Origin: Liolophura sinensis
Lineage: Eukaryota > Mollusca > Polyplacophora > Chitonida > Chitonidae
Assembly: GCF_032854445.1 (NCBI RefSeq)
Contig: NC_088296.1
Coordinates: forward strand, 7,790,966 to 7,854,965
Reading direction: 5' to 3'
DNA length: 64,000 nt
Positions 21,746 through 32,640 of this stretch are shown here, in pieces. The first letter of the stretch is position 1, and each line of letters opens with the position of its first letter. A program made the position numbers and the translations under genes. A model generated the notes under the pieces. That model searched no databases. It was not told the origin of the DNA and saw only the letters and a program-made list of their open reading frames with translations.

Positions 21746-23347
21746 ATATACATGTAAATGTTGATTTCTTCGGTAAAGCAGTAGGTCAACAAGTGCATAA
21801 TTTATTCTAACTCATCTTGACTGAATTCTCTCCTGATGCACAATCTAAAAACTTCTTGCTTCTTTGTGTTTATGCCTTACAGTGTCCACTAATGAACACA
21901 AAAAACACATTTTCTCTGCCATCGTTTAAGACAGTCAACCAGTTAGACAGTCAGTCAACAGATCAATCCGCGCTGTAATCCTAAATTTTGATCAAGAAAT
22001 GGAATGGGTGATGTTTTGTTGTCAATGCCACGACTTTAACGTCCAATACGGTCGTTAGTTCAAATCTAGCTGTCGTTACTGCAACTGTGGCAAACAAAAT
22101 ATAACAAACTGAAAGTCATGGCATGGGAAAGTAAACCAGAGTGTGGTTGTTGGCAAAGGGTCAGGCATAACCAGTCTTTGGATCACTTCCTTCGTGGTTA
22201 AAATAATAACTAAAGTCTATTGATCTGGGAGAACTTTGGTATGAAGCAAATAAGTACAAATAATTTGCATGGACTTTGCGCTCTCAAACGGATGCTCATG
22301 CGTTCCAGTCATAATTTTTCATTCACCGACAAATTAGATTTTGTCTCCAAATCATACACTGGACAGAAGGATAACAAAAACGAATTATATAAATTTATAT
22401 ACGATATATTTCCACCTCATCCTGACAGTACATTTGGAGTCAACAGTGTGAAAATGTGTCATACACTGCATGCAATTTAGTTAATGCCATGGGCAGTTCT
22501 GATGTGGCTTTTCTGTCAGAATGCCATGATAACGACCGAGATTGCGGTTAGCGCTTTACACATGATTGACAGTTATCACAGACATGTCGACTGTGTTCTG
22601 TCTAAACACACGTCGTTGTATTACTGCATCTTGTCCCACCTTTTAAGAATAAATTAAAGCATCTACGGCAAAACACAACTGCAGATAGCTGTTTTGAATT
22701 AATGAAATTATACAAACACTTTGACACTTTCTCAACACGTGTAGGTGATGTGAGCAGTCAATCGTAGTTATGACAATTGTTCAGGTAAAGGTTTCCATTT
22801 CAAAATGCCTCTGGTTTTTCTCACCATTTGTAGTGGAATCAACAGGAAAATCTTAAAAACAATAGACCTTTTGCCTTACTACAAACAATATTTTGACTTA
22901 TAGTATTTTCTCTAGATAACGGGGGTTGGTATACATGTGAATAACGATAACATTTATCTGATTTGTCCTCAATAAGTCTCCGCGTCTGTTTTCTTCCTTG
23001 GAGATGTTAAAAAAGTGAGTATATTTACATTTTTGCAAATTTTATAATTATTTAGACGGCGTGATTAACTAACAATGGATTTGATATATATTTCCTTGTT
23101 TGGGTTGTCAGGACTTCGTGTACAACTGTATTGGTTATTGGACACTGGTCAGTTCTTGTGTGTGACAACACAAGTAAATGATAAATGTATATCATTTTGG
23201 CCTGAAGGAGAGCTTCACCTACATGTACAGTTACGGCGAGAGGATATTTTAACGACTAGTTGCTCGTTTCCAACAACAAAACCAAGATGTACAATGTTAC
23301 GTATCTATTCAGACGTTAAACTCCGGTTGACCTTCTATTTATTAAAG
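21746..23347. other. No exon recognised upstream of the decayed transmembrane exon
   Basis: AT-rich. A frame at 22220-22480 has no domain. The region should hold upstream introns of the first array unit, but I could not align module exons to it. Confidence 0.4.
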
Positions 23348-24200
23348 TCATATTTTAAGGAACGCGTCACTGGGCTTGCAGTTGGACATGGACCGTCGCT
23401 TTTTCTGGCTACAATATGTGCATCTGTTAGATTCATTCAGTAAGTAAAGTGAGTTCTCAAGCTCCAAGCACATCAGGTTTTACTTTCATGCTTATAATCT
23501 TTATAAGTAAGCATTTTTTCGGAAGTCCATGCTGGGTGAGAGAGCTTAAGCTAGTTTTATTGTACAAGCACACGTAGGAAAATATAATGGAACTCACAGT
23601 GATTACAGATAATAAAAGTAAACATAATAATAGTTGCTATATCAGTAAATCGACATTGCTAATTTGTAATGAAAAGCAAAGCTGTATTATCTGTCTATCT
23701 AAAATCATAATCAGCAAATAGCAGGCGCCCACAGACCAGAGGAAAATTGTACGCCCCCTTTTGACTTCCACCAAAGACGTTATGTTTTCACCACGGTATA
23801 CAGCTGTACTTGTTCTCTCTCTCTGTCCCTCTTACTGTCAGGAACAAAACTGGGCATGGAAGTGGATAAAGTTTTATTGACATATTTGCCTTGATCTAAA
23901 CGTATGAAATTTGAAGTCATTCTACACCTTTGCCAAATAATACACACATTTTTTTCATTTAACTTTTTATATCCGGCATGGGATTTATTGCTGATTTGGT
24001 GGAAATTATCTGACGGTTTTCTACATTTGACTGTATGGGACTGTTGCTAAGGGAAACAAATGTAAATCACGCTTCTGGTGAGAAAACGAGGTTCATGATC
24101 AGTCACCAACGTAATATTTGTAAGTGAGCTCGAGACTTGAACCAGATTCTGGTGTGAAATTCTTTGGAGATCGGTTGGAATCTCGTCAGATTGTATTTCA
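23348..24200 (+). pseudogene. Decayed 3' piece of an EGF/EB receptor unit (transmembrane exon and following intron)
   Basis: 23348-23439 aligns codon by codon with the transmembrane exons at 30888 and 50140: TGLAVGHGPSLFLATICASV then RFIQ, with a GTAAGT donor. Two bases are missing at the acceptor, which breaks phase, and an Arg sits inside the hydrophobic segment. The following DNA to about 24200 still matches the intron after the other two copies (for example GAGGTTCATGATC, GTTGGAATCTCGTCAG). No tail exon follows before the next unit starts at 24.8 kb. Confidence 0.65.
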
Positions 24201-24759
24201 CAAAAGAGCTTGCTGCAGACACCCTGTGTGGTTCTCCACAATTGCACTGGTTGGATTCGTCAGGTTAAACCTGGTCATTGCAGCATTCGCCCATATTAAC
24301 TACCTTGTACCTAAATTTTCAATAGAATTGATTTCTCCATATGTGAAGTTTCTTTTTTGATCACTATACGTCAGAAAATTTGTCAGTAAACTGCCACATT
24401 TTGTTGGTTTACACCACACTTTATACTGAAGGCAATCGAGTCAAGGAAGAATTCCTAAGTGTGCTGATTTAGCGAGTGATCAAGACGGATTCAAGGTCTA
24501 ATGCTATATGTTCTTCTGCCCCCACAATATATCTTTAATATATACTAGCAAATTTCTTCATGTACAATTACTTGAATGTGACAGTCCAAGTTCAATAATA
24601 TCCAGCGCTCAAATACCGCTGAGACGTTGAAACAGCTTTTATAGGTAAGCCGTGACACGCGGGGAACAGCCTAAGCAACACGAAGTTGATGCGAAGCGTT
24701 ACGAGTATAGGCCTAGACTCAAGCGACACTATTCAAGCAATTCTAGAGCCTTTTATAGC

Positions 24760-24990
24760 TTCAACAAAAACATTATCACAACAAAAAACAGCAAATATTG
24801 TAAGTGTCTGAAATAAACAGGCGGCTATATGTTGAGAATACATCCCTGCTTATACAATATCTTAGTGTGTAGGGTTTACCTAACTTCAAGTAGACGTATC
24901 CACATATAGGCGTTTTTCAACTATAACAAGGAATCTCAAGATGGCGGGTTTTGACATTTTCTAGTTATTGCTGTTTTGGCTGGCTGAGTT
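24760..24990 (+). promoter_or_regulatory. Conserved 5' block of unit A with decayed first exon
   Basis: Matches the blocks before the intact first exons at 35153 and 62428: ATTATCACAACAAAA, the TATA-like CTATATGTTGA (24825-24835), and a CCACATATAGGCGTTTTT segment. Where the signal-peptide exon should be, an ATG at about 24940 opens only seven codons before TAG, and the sequence aligns to the good exons only with gaps. Confidence 0.55.
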
Positions 24991-25244
24991 TGAAGTTATG
25001 GAGCGTCAGATGGATAGCTATTTAAATGTAGAGGTTCTTGCTAAATCCGCTATGCAATAAGTGTATCATTTAAGCAACCTACCACTTTACCAAGTAGAAT
25101 AATCGTACACGATCCGGCAGCATTAACTGTTAAGGCGACAACATTTTGTCAGTGTATATAATATCATGTTTCCTATAATGCAAACAGAATAAGCTTGTCT
25201 GCATCGCCCGTGTTTACGTTACCCTGTTAACCATTTTGGTAGTC

Positions 25245-25505
25245 AGGGAGCCTCCGTGGCTCAATTAGTTAGCCTGCTAACGCAGACTAATGTCCCAGGA
25301 GCCTCTCACCAATGCCGTCGCTGTGAGTTGAAGTCCAGCTCATGTTGGGTTCCTCTCTGGCCGTAAGTTGGAAGGTCTGCAACCATCCTGTGGATGAGCT
25401 TAGGTTCCTCCAGGCTCCTCCCGGTTCCCACCCACCATAATGTTGCCCCCCCCGTCGTATAAGTGAAATATTCCTTAGTACGGCTTAAAACAGCAGTGAA
25501 ATGAA
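25245..25505 (+). repeat. tRNA-SINE family 1, full length
   Basis: Head GGAGCCTCCGTGGCTCAATT, B-box-like GAGTTGAAGTCC, body with GGCCGTAAG and CACCCACCATAATG, and a C8 run replacing part of GGCCGCC. It ends near AGTACGGCTTAAAAC. Confidence 0.85.
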
Positions 25506-25839
25506 TCATTTAAGTGTTGGGAATGGAATAAACGTGCAGGCTTCGCTGGCTCCGACAGCTGAAATGTCGTTAACATGTCACCCTTGTCATAAGTCGCACC
25601 TGGGCTCATATTCACATGAGCTATTAAGTTTTTTTTATAACTTTTCCAGTAGATCACATCGTCCAGTTGCACTTAAATGTGAACAAACAGTTATAAGAAA
25701 TTTTATTTGCGAACGCTTTGTAAAAAATGGCTCCAGGTTCAAAGTTAAAATTTGCAACATCAGACCCCTTTATACCACATGCACATATACATCATGTAAC
25801 AACTATTTACATTTAATACTTAACGAATTACGACTGTTA

Positions 25840-25935
25840 TGAACATGGGGATGGCCGTGAGTTCCCCAGGCTCTGCCGGGTTTCCTCCCATCACAATGTT
25901 CGCCGCTGTCGTATATGTGAACCATTTTTCAGAAA
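25840..25935 (+). repeat. tRNA-SINE family 1 fragment
   Basis: GGCTCTGCCGGGTTTCCTCC, CACAATGTTCGCCGC and a GTATATGTGAACCATTTTTC tail. Head missing, body diverged. Confidence 0.7.
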
Positions 25936-26454
25936 TAAGTAAATTTACGACAGAATAATAAGCTCCTGCCAGGGGATTTTTTTATATAGATGTTGCAAAA
26001 TGCAAAGGCGTAACTTCCACATTGACAGAGAATAGAGTGAGTAGTAAGTGGTAAATGCAACTGACACAGTGAAACAATCCTATCCAGCGGTCTGTCTGTG
26101 TGGAAAATTACTAGTAAATTATTGTTTTCGAATCCATCTCTAACTGTTTTAGTTTTAAATCATGTTGTCGGTAAAGGTATCCGGCGACAGACGGTGGCTT
26201 GCCCCGAACACTCAAGTTTATTCTACTCTTAAATCTGTGCGTGATGAAATCAGTCTTTCTGATTCCCGCTTTCCCAAAAGTATCAATTACGTATAACGCT
26301 TAAATGCAAACCCGTGGCCGGTGTCTTTTAGCAACGGCCGAATAAGGTGCCAGATATGACGATAAGTTTCGAGTTTACAATGGCCTTCTTTCACACTTTC
26401 GGAATGACATCGGAACTCCACATACACTGTGTGAATTGCCTTTTGCTTTGATTT

Positions 26455-26580
26455 TACGTGTGAAGGTTTCCCACAAATCGTCTCCCTCGTGCTCTCATCA
26501 TAATGCCGGCCGCTGTCCTATACAAGTGAAGTATTCTTAAGTACGGCGTAAAGATCAATCAAGGATATAAATGAATTTTA
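26455..26580 (+). repeat. tRNA-SINE family 1 fragment
   Basis: CATAATGCCGGCCGCTGTCC, GTGAAGTATTCTTAAGTACG and GCGTAAAGATCAATCAAGG. Diverged 3' half. Confidence 0.7.
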
Positions 26581-26671
26581 ACTTTGAATGATAGTGGCGT
26601 AAACTTATTGTGACTATTACTATAGTGTAATGTAAATACGTGTTCATAAATAAGTCAGTCTAACACGAAAT

Positions 26672-26818
26672 ATGGCGTCTTCGATGACAGAAAATCTCTG
26701 TGTCGTCATTACACTAATTATGTTTTACTTCATTTGGTTTAGTAGAAGGAAATGTCACAAAACAAGCGAAAAACTGTTAAAGGGGAAAAAGCATAAAGTC
26801 GATGCCAAAATCAAATGA
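26672..26818 (+). CDS. Possible 48-codon membrane microprotein
   Basis: An ATG-initiated frame below usual length cut-offs. It has a short N-terminus (MASSMTENL), one hydrophobic segment (CVVITLIMFYFIWF), then a strongly basic tail (SRRKCHK..KGKKHK) ending at TGA. The shape is that of a small single-pass protein, but no homologue is known to me and chance is a fair alternative in AT-rich DNA. It lies just upstream of the truncated module 1 of unit A. Confidence 0.15.
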   Translation: MASSMTENLCVVITLIMFYFIWFSRRKCHKTSEKLLKGKKHKVDAKIK

Positions 26819-27046
26819 AAGAGAGTGAAAAGGAATATTTGAAAAAAATTTTCTATGGTGGATATTTGGGACCACCCATGGGTAATATTTAGTTTTTTGT
26901 ATAATAATGTTACAAATAAAAATAAAACCATAAGAAAAGAAACAAGGCATGCCTAATGAATTTATTTCAGAATAAAATTGTTATTTATGCCCAAAGACGT
27001 TCATTTAGTTTAAATTATGAACATATTTTTGAAAGAATTAAATATA

Positions 27047-27136
27047 ATGCAGCCTGTGTTCAGGTTTTCGGCGGAAAACAGTGCGCCTGCAACGAAGGAT
27101 ACATTGCGTCCACGAGTTTGGCCGTCTGTGAAAGAG
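27047..27136 (+). pseudogene. Unit A module-1 exon, 5' half lost
   Basis: In-frame match to the second half of the module-1 exons at 37076 and 43600 (CVQVFGGKQCACNEGYIAST) with the same GTGAG donor. The first half, with three of the six cysteines, is replaced by unrelated AT-rich DNA. A chance TGCAG at the junction could act as an acceptor. Confidence 0.7.
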
Positions 27137-27300
27137 GTGAGAAAGGCAAAAGTAAAATCCATTAAGACAAATATTGCACACGAACTTCTTAAAGCAAGTA
27201 CTGTCTCTTTTTCCTAAAGTTATAGCTCGATGTAAGGACGTATAGCTTTTATGTGATCTGTTTGTGTATACAGTATGATAAACATGACGTATCATTCCAG

Positions 27301-27603
27301 CCGTATATTTGAGCCAACCGTGTATAACAAGGTGTGCTGGGTTCTTCACGGTATGCAATCTGGCCTCAAAGCTGTGCTCGTGTTCTTCGGGATATGTACC
27401 AGCAGCGGACGGTAAACACTCTGTTGGGGAAGACAAAGGTTTGCTTGGAGAAGCATGTGGGTCTAGGTGTGTTTTCAACCTTGAGCAAGTCTGTGTAGAC
27501 GGAGTATGCAGGTGTATTCCGACCTTAAGGCCAATGATCAAGGAAGAGATTCGTGCCTTGAATAATCCTCAACGGCAGTTTATAAACAGTACATACTTAT
27601 CAG
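27301..27603 (+). CDS. Unit A double EGF/EB-module exon
   Basis: A 303-bp exon, phase 1-1, with acceptor TTCCAG and donor GTAAAC. It encodes two consecutive six-cysteine modules in the spacing C-x3-C-x6-C-x6-C-x-C-x12-C. Compared with unit B, the sixth cysteine of each module is changed (KNC to KHS; RQC to RQF). The frame is fully open. It is the best-preserved exon of this unit. Confidence 0.75.
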
Positions 27604-27992
27604 GTAAACATAATCTGCTGAATTTATTTTTATCACATTGCAGTGAAGAAATTTTTAAGCAAATTTTTAAATCAATAGCTCATTATTTAAAAGAATAGCC
27701 TTGAATTTACCAGGCACGACTAAGCTGGAATTGCAAAGCTTTAATATGAAATGGCTTTGAAAAACATTAGTTCAACATATTCAGTGTTTACAAATGAAAT
27801 CTGGGAATAAAAAAGAACACTTACAAGGCGCAGCTTAATTATCTAATTGATAAAATTGACTTGATTGGAGTGTAGTAACTCTTGATTATGGGCGACCAGC
27901 CAAACAACTGTGCCCCAGCAGACAATCTCCAGTTCGCAAGTAATCGTGAGTTTAAAACAGCACAACATTACTTCAGATGCAGCGTCATACAG

Positions 27993-28034
27993 ATGGATCA
28001 AAAACAACAACAACATCGAGCTCCAAAGATCTCG
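27993..28034 (+). CDS. Unit A short Ser/Thr linker exon
   Basis: A 42-bp phase 1-1 exon, CAG acceptor and GTAGGT donor, encoding DGSKTTTTSSSKDL. It is collinear with 38070-38111 of unit B. Likely an O-glycosylated spacer. Confidence 0.65.
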
Positions 28035-28624
28035 GTAGGTCTCATTTAACATTTTAGCGTTGATACTAACCTGTTATCAATTGATCTTTAAAACTTTACA
28101 GACAATATGTTGCCTGAGTGGTGCTAGATTGTATTCTGTTTTGCAGCAGATTAGGCTGTTAACTATAACGCCCATAATCTAATAATTCAACAAAAAAGAT
28201 TCTGTTAGACTAACAGACTATTGTGTTGAATATGGCAGAATATATAATAACAGAATACATTCCAGCATCATTCAGACAACAGATTTTCTGCGAAAATTAA
28301 CAGATTAATTTTTTTAAATGTGGCCTGATTTGCATCCTGTCATGTTTGCCGTCTTCTCGTATCAGAACTAATTAGAGTCAAATGGAGTAAAATGTTTGAA
28401 TTCTATGACGATCAAACAAGAATAGTTGTAGCTTCGTAAAACAAATTCCGACCATGACAACATAAAGCGTATATTTGCCACACTGAACAGGACAAGGGCT
28501 CCCACTGTGACATACGAAAAGTCCAGAACAGAAGTAAAATTCAGCCCCTTTAAAACATCATAAACACTGTTTTGTTGCATTCTCCGTCCCATGATGTTTA
28601 GCTAGTAAGACAAGCAAATACGTT

Positions 28625-28880
28625 TTAGGGACTTCTGTGGCTCAATTGGTTAAAGCGCTAGCGCAGCGTAATGACCCAGCAGTTACCAATGCGATCGTTT
28701 TGAGTTCGAGTCCAGCTGGATTCCTCTCTGGCCGTAAGTGGAAAGGTCTTTCAGCAACCTGCGGATGTTTATGGGTTTACCCCCGGGCTCTGGCAGTTTC
28801 CTCTCACCATAATGCTGGCCGCCGTCGTATAAGTGAAATATTCTTGAGTATGGCGTAAAACACCAATCAAAAAAATAAAT
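28625..28880 (+). repeat. tRNA-SINE family 1, full length with 9-bp target-site duplication
   Basis: The head TTCTGTGGCTCAATTGG and B-box GAGTTCGAGTCC lead to the complete body and an AATAAATA tail. AAATACGTT occurs on both sides (28616-28624 and 28881-28889). The insertion lies in the intron of unit A and is absent at the matching points of units B and D. Confidence 0.9.
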
Positions 28881-29405
28881 AAATACGTTGTCAGGTGAAT
28901 TGTTGACGTTAAAACCCCTAATATGAACATTTAGTTCAGTATGATTTTCCAAATTGCCGCCCCTCGCACCCGGCAAATCATCGCGTGATTTCAGTTGTCA
29001 TAGAGATATGGCGCAGATATTAGTCACAGTTTTGGAACCAAATATTTCGATAAATGAACAGTTTTGAATGCTGACATTTTCGGGAAGAAGCTCGTCATCA
29101 CAATAATGGACTGTATTCTTTTCTGTTCCCATTTCTGTCACAGATTTTCTCAACGTTTAATAGAACTGTTTTAATGAATTGTGTGGTATGTAATATGTAA
29201 TGCCTCTCTCATTGTAAGTCTTCTATGTATACATATGCTTAAAACCTTGCAATGTTATTAGCCAGACATCTGAATTCAGGCGAAAACGAGCCAAACTGTC
29301 AAACATCAACCACATGACATCTGCCATTCCTGTTTAATGATGTACTATTTGGCAGTATGCCCAAAGTAAACATAAGTTAACACACAGGATTCAAACCCGT
29401 TTCAG

Positions 29406-29528
29406 ATAGACCAACGCTGCCGGTGACATCATCTACGACAAGTGTAAGCCTGTCAACAACACCAATTTCTGTGATACCATCTCTAACAGCAGCAGTTACA
29501 AATACAAGCCCCAGTACCAATGAAGTCG
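29406..29528 (+). CDS. Unit A Thr/Ser-rich stalk exon
   Basis: A 123-bp phase 1-1 exon with a TTTCAG acceptor and GTATGT donor. It encodes a mucin-like stretch (VTSSTTSVSLSTTPISV) with about half Ser or Thr. It is collinear with 57546-57665 of unit D and missing from unit B. It is likely a heavily glycosylated stalk between the modules and the membrane. Confidence 0.7.
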
Positions 29529-29639
29529 GTATGTCATCACGTTTTCTTATTCATCCTTACTGGTCTGTTGGTGCGTCATGCTGTATTTGTTATTCCCGTG
29601 CTTTACGATTAATCTGTTCTCATTTAATCATAGACATTT

Positions 29640-29725
29640 TAATTTATTGATTTATTTATTGAATTATTGATTGACTGATTTATCTGACATGTGTGGTACG
29701 CTGTACTCAATAGTACAAATAGAAC
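29640..29725 (-). repeat. Old SINE-like tail shared with unit D
   Basis: TTATTGATTTATTTATTGA then a diverged GTACGCTGTACTCAATAGTAC. The same remnant sits at the same distance after the stalk exon in unit D (57770-57870), so it predates the duplication. Confidence 0.6.
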
Positions 29726-30887
29726 AATGCGTGATTGTTTAGATTTGTCTTTAACTGTACTTGGTCCAAATACAATTGTTAGTTATTGAGTTTTGTTGAA
29801 AAATTCCACATATATGACCTGGATTAAAACTGGTATTAGCTAATACACTCATGGGCAGCCTGGGTCCATGAAGAATGCTACGTATTTGAAATACCCATAA
29901 ATGCATGTACATGTACCGCTTACATGGATGCAAAATGTAAGTAATTAGTCTGCTCTGAGAGTTTTACGTACTTAGCTATTTATTTTCCCTCTCAGAATCA
30001 CATCTCCCAAGTGTAAAGGTTTCCTCTCAATACGCCAGGAAAACATTAGTGTCATAGTTTTATCAAAATATTCTCGCTGCCTTAGTGAACTAACTCGTTG
30101 ATCTCGAGGTATTTCGTCGTATCATCAACAATATGGACGCAGAATTGATTCCCCACCCATGTTTATTGAACGCCTTAGAGATTCAAGTAAAAATTCAAAC
30201 ACAGCTACAATTACAATGTTTTCGCTCTAGACAGTTCAAAAAGTGCCCACTGATTCTTTTCTGAGGAAAAATGGACTAACCATAGTTTTAAGTCATTTAC
30301 TGATTCTATTTTGGCGCGTTAAGCTCTTGCAATTCATTAAATGAGTAAAAATTCAAGTATATCTTCAAATGAAATGTTTTGACCTAGACAGTAATGTTTC
30401 GAATTTGTACACTGAGTTTTTTACTACAGAACAATGTGATAGCAAAATTTTAAGTTCATTCGTGTTCGTAGTTTGGCGTTTTTAAGTACTTGCAATTTAC
30501 AACTTACGTCCTTAGTTGTGTGATAAATACGAGCCCAGTCTTGCTGCACCTTTAAGTCAGTAGATTTGTCCTTCATGCTCTGTTTCCATTGGAAGTTTTT
30601 CCTGGACAAATCCAGTACTTTACACTATAAATAATCGTTTCCTACTAACAGAAAGTACATATAGCGTTTTTCGCCAAGATCTTTGATCCTGAAAAATGCG
30701 CAAAGTTAGCATACTTTCCTTTCAAACTGAAGGCGTTTAAAGTTTAATTTTTGCAGACTACCAGAAACACAATGTAATAAACTCACACAGTTATAGTTAT
30801 GGCTGTTTACTTTGCCTTTGCCAACCTTTAAATGATCCTACAAAATCATATAAACCAATCTAATCTCTCTCGTCTTCTATTCGTCAG

Positions 30888-30981
30888 AATCAAATTCCAG
30901 GGAGCCAATCATCGGCCTTGGGGCTGGACGTGGGTCAGCCCTCCTCCTGGCTGCAGTATTTGCGTCTGTTCTATTAATTCA
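30888..30981 (+). CDS. Unit A transmembrane exon
   Basis: A 94-bp exon, phase 1 to 2, acceptor CGTCAG and donor GTAAAT. It encodes SREPIIGLGAGRGSALLLAA plus VFASVLLI, a Gly-rich start and a single helix. The apparent TAA straight after CAG is part of the donor site. Read with the tail exon, the phase 2 end supplies the CA of a Gln codon. Confidence 0.75.
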
Positions 30982-30999
30982 GTAAATAAAATAAAGTCA

Positions 31000-31212
31000 A
31001 ATGCCAAGTGGGATTCCACGTGGTCAAGGAAGAATAACCCAGGAGCTTCCCACCAATGCGGTCAGTTTGAGTTCATGTCCAGCTCATGCTGGCTTCCTCT
31101 CTGACCGTACGTGGAAAGGCCTGGAGGCAAATTATGGAGGATTGTTCCTCCAAATATAAAGGTGACTAACGTTGTATGAGTGCGGCGTAAAACACCAATC
31201 AAATAAATAAAA
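31000..31212 (+). repeat. tRNA-SINE family 1, diverged; shared with unit B
   Basis: CCCAGGAGCTTCCCACCAAT, GAGTTCATGTCCAGCTCATG and GCGTAAAACACCAATCAAAT. A shorter remnant occurs just after the transmembrane exon of unit B (50305-50365), so the insertion is older than the duplication. Confidence 0.75.
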
Positions 31213-32120
31213 GAAAATCAAACTTCAAGCAAACCTAATTTTATTTGTGTATATGGGTAGAATATACAGGAAAACATATCGAATCTCACGACGATGACAG
31301 ATAGTGGAAAAAAAAGGTAAAATTATTAACTATATCAGTACATCCGGTATGACGTCTTGTTGTGATATCATCTGAGGCATTGTCTTTACTTTTGAATTTA
31401 TGACTAAATAACAACACACGCTTATAGCCTATAGGGAATTTGACGTCACCTTTTTCACCTCCGGATTTGGAACGACAAAAAATGTGGACAAATATGTCTT
31501 GCCTTAATGACAATTCCTTTAAATGATGAACATGGTCAGAATCTCTATATAAAAATAGACATTTTAGAGACAGCCTGCGCCATTAGCAGACACAACATTT
31601 GACTTGAAACTGTGCTCAGTAGGGCATTTTCTGCTGCTTTGGTAGTACTCACTAGATGGTTTTCTACATTTAACTTCTTAAGGCTGTTGTTAAGGTGACT
31701 AAATGTAGCGGTAACCAAGTCTCGCCTCCAGGAAGTACGCGAGATTCATGATCCCTCGACAACGCAATATTATTAAAAGGGCTCGAGATATAAACCAGAC
31801 TCTGATCTTAACTTTGGAATCTTGTTGGAATTTCGTCCGGCTGTAGCCTTTAGTCCTTAATCTCGACTAAATCTGGACAAACTCAGCCAGTGTCACTCGA
31901 TTATCACCGTTTCTGGTATCGAACAAATGTGTGAGAGAAACGATAAACGCATTCCGATTACATGGAAAACTCACACTCTGGAGTTAACAAGCATTATGAA
32001 GGGAAATGCGACATGTGTAAATGCAATTCTGAAATTTGACAAAAAGTGAATACATATGAAATTTAAGAGAAAAAAAAAACACAAAATTTACCATGTTTAT
32101 AGTGTGTATTCTATTATTAC

Positions 32121-32640
32121 ATGAGGAAGCGATATTTAACAAAGCTGAACACTGGCACTTACTCTAACGCAGGCCCCATTCAGAACTACGCAACTGACTT
32201 GGGAAATACTTCTAATGACGTCACGAACAAGACGATTTTGCAAGGGCACACACCCAGTTGCTACCTTTTTTTGCACGTTGTTGGTGAAAGAACAGGTGTG
32301 TTACACACTCTTCTAGGATCACCTTCCAGCACTGAAGAAACCCATAATGCTGCCTTATACGACAGTATCAAGTTCACCACAACAGGGGAATTTGACAATC
32401 GACAGGAACGACGATGCTAATAACATGAGTCGGGCAACATCACATAGCAATTCTCTGAGATTCAGCCCAGGTTTGGGAGCTGTACAGAGACCAAAAGTGC
32501 CACAGACGCACCTAGGAACAGGGTCTGGCCCTGACGTCCTTATACGTGAAAGGCCCTTGTACATAAACCTCAATGACAGAACTGGCATCTACAGTCTCGC
32601 TAATACACCGGACATGTCAGAGGCAAACCTGTAAACGACC
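32121..32640 (+). pseudogene. Unit A cytoplasmic tail exon, broken
   Basis: Aligns along its length with the intact tail at 51399-51933, including SCYLFL, ALYDS, LYINL and IYSLA. Lesions: the acceptor AG is lost (sequence CAT before GAGGAAG), a net loss of 5 bases near 32375 shifts frame, and TAT is changed to TAA in the last NLYTTL motif. The two halves are therefore readable only in different frames. Confidence 0.85.

Larger units (their letters stand above)
24825..32640 (+). pseudogene. Unit A: EGF/EB-module receptor pseudogene
   Basis: Unit A keeps most of the family's exons in order: truncated module 1 (27047-27136), double module (27301-27603), short linker (27993-28034), Thr/Ser stalk (29406-29528), transmembrane exon (30888-30981) and tail (32121-32640). 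Lesions are many. The signal exon is decayed, module 1 has lost its 5' half, and two conserved cysteines are gone. The tail acceptor is mutated (CAT where the family has CAG), the tail has a net 5-bp frameshift near 32375 and a stop four codons early, and the downstream AATAAA has become AATATA. Alternative splicing could still yield a secreted product, but the membrane form cannot be made as drawn. Confidence 0.75.

Noticed and set aside
23075-23443. A 122-codon gene ending at 23443
   Set aside because: Only its last 92 bp match a known exon, the decayed transmembrane exon. The upstream part is intron-like.
28683-28976. Minus-strand frames across SINE copies (also 8862-9086, 34352-34590, 25306-25509)
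   Set aside because: They lie within SINE sequence and recur in other copies with different stops.
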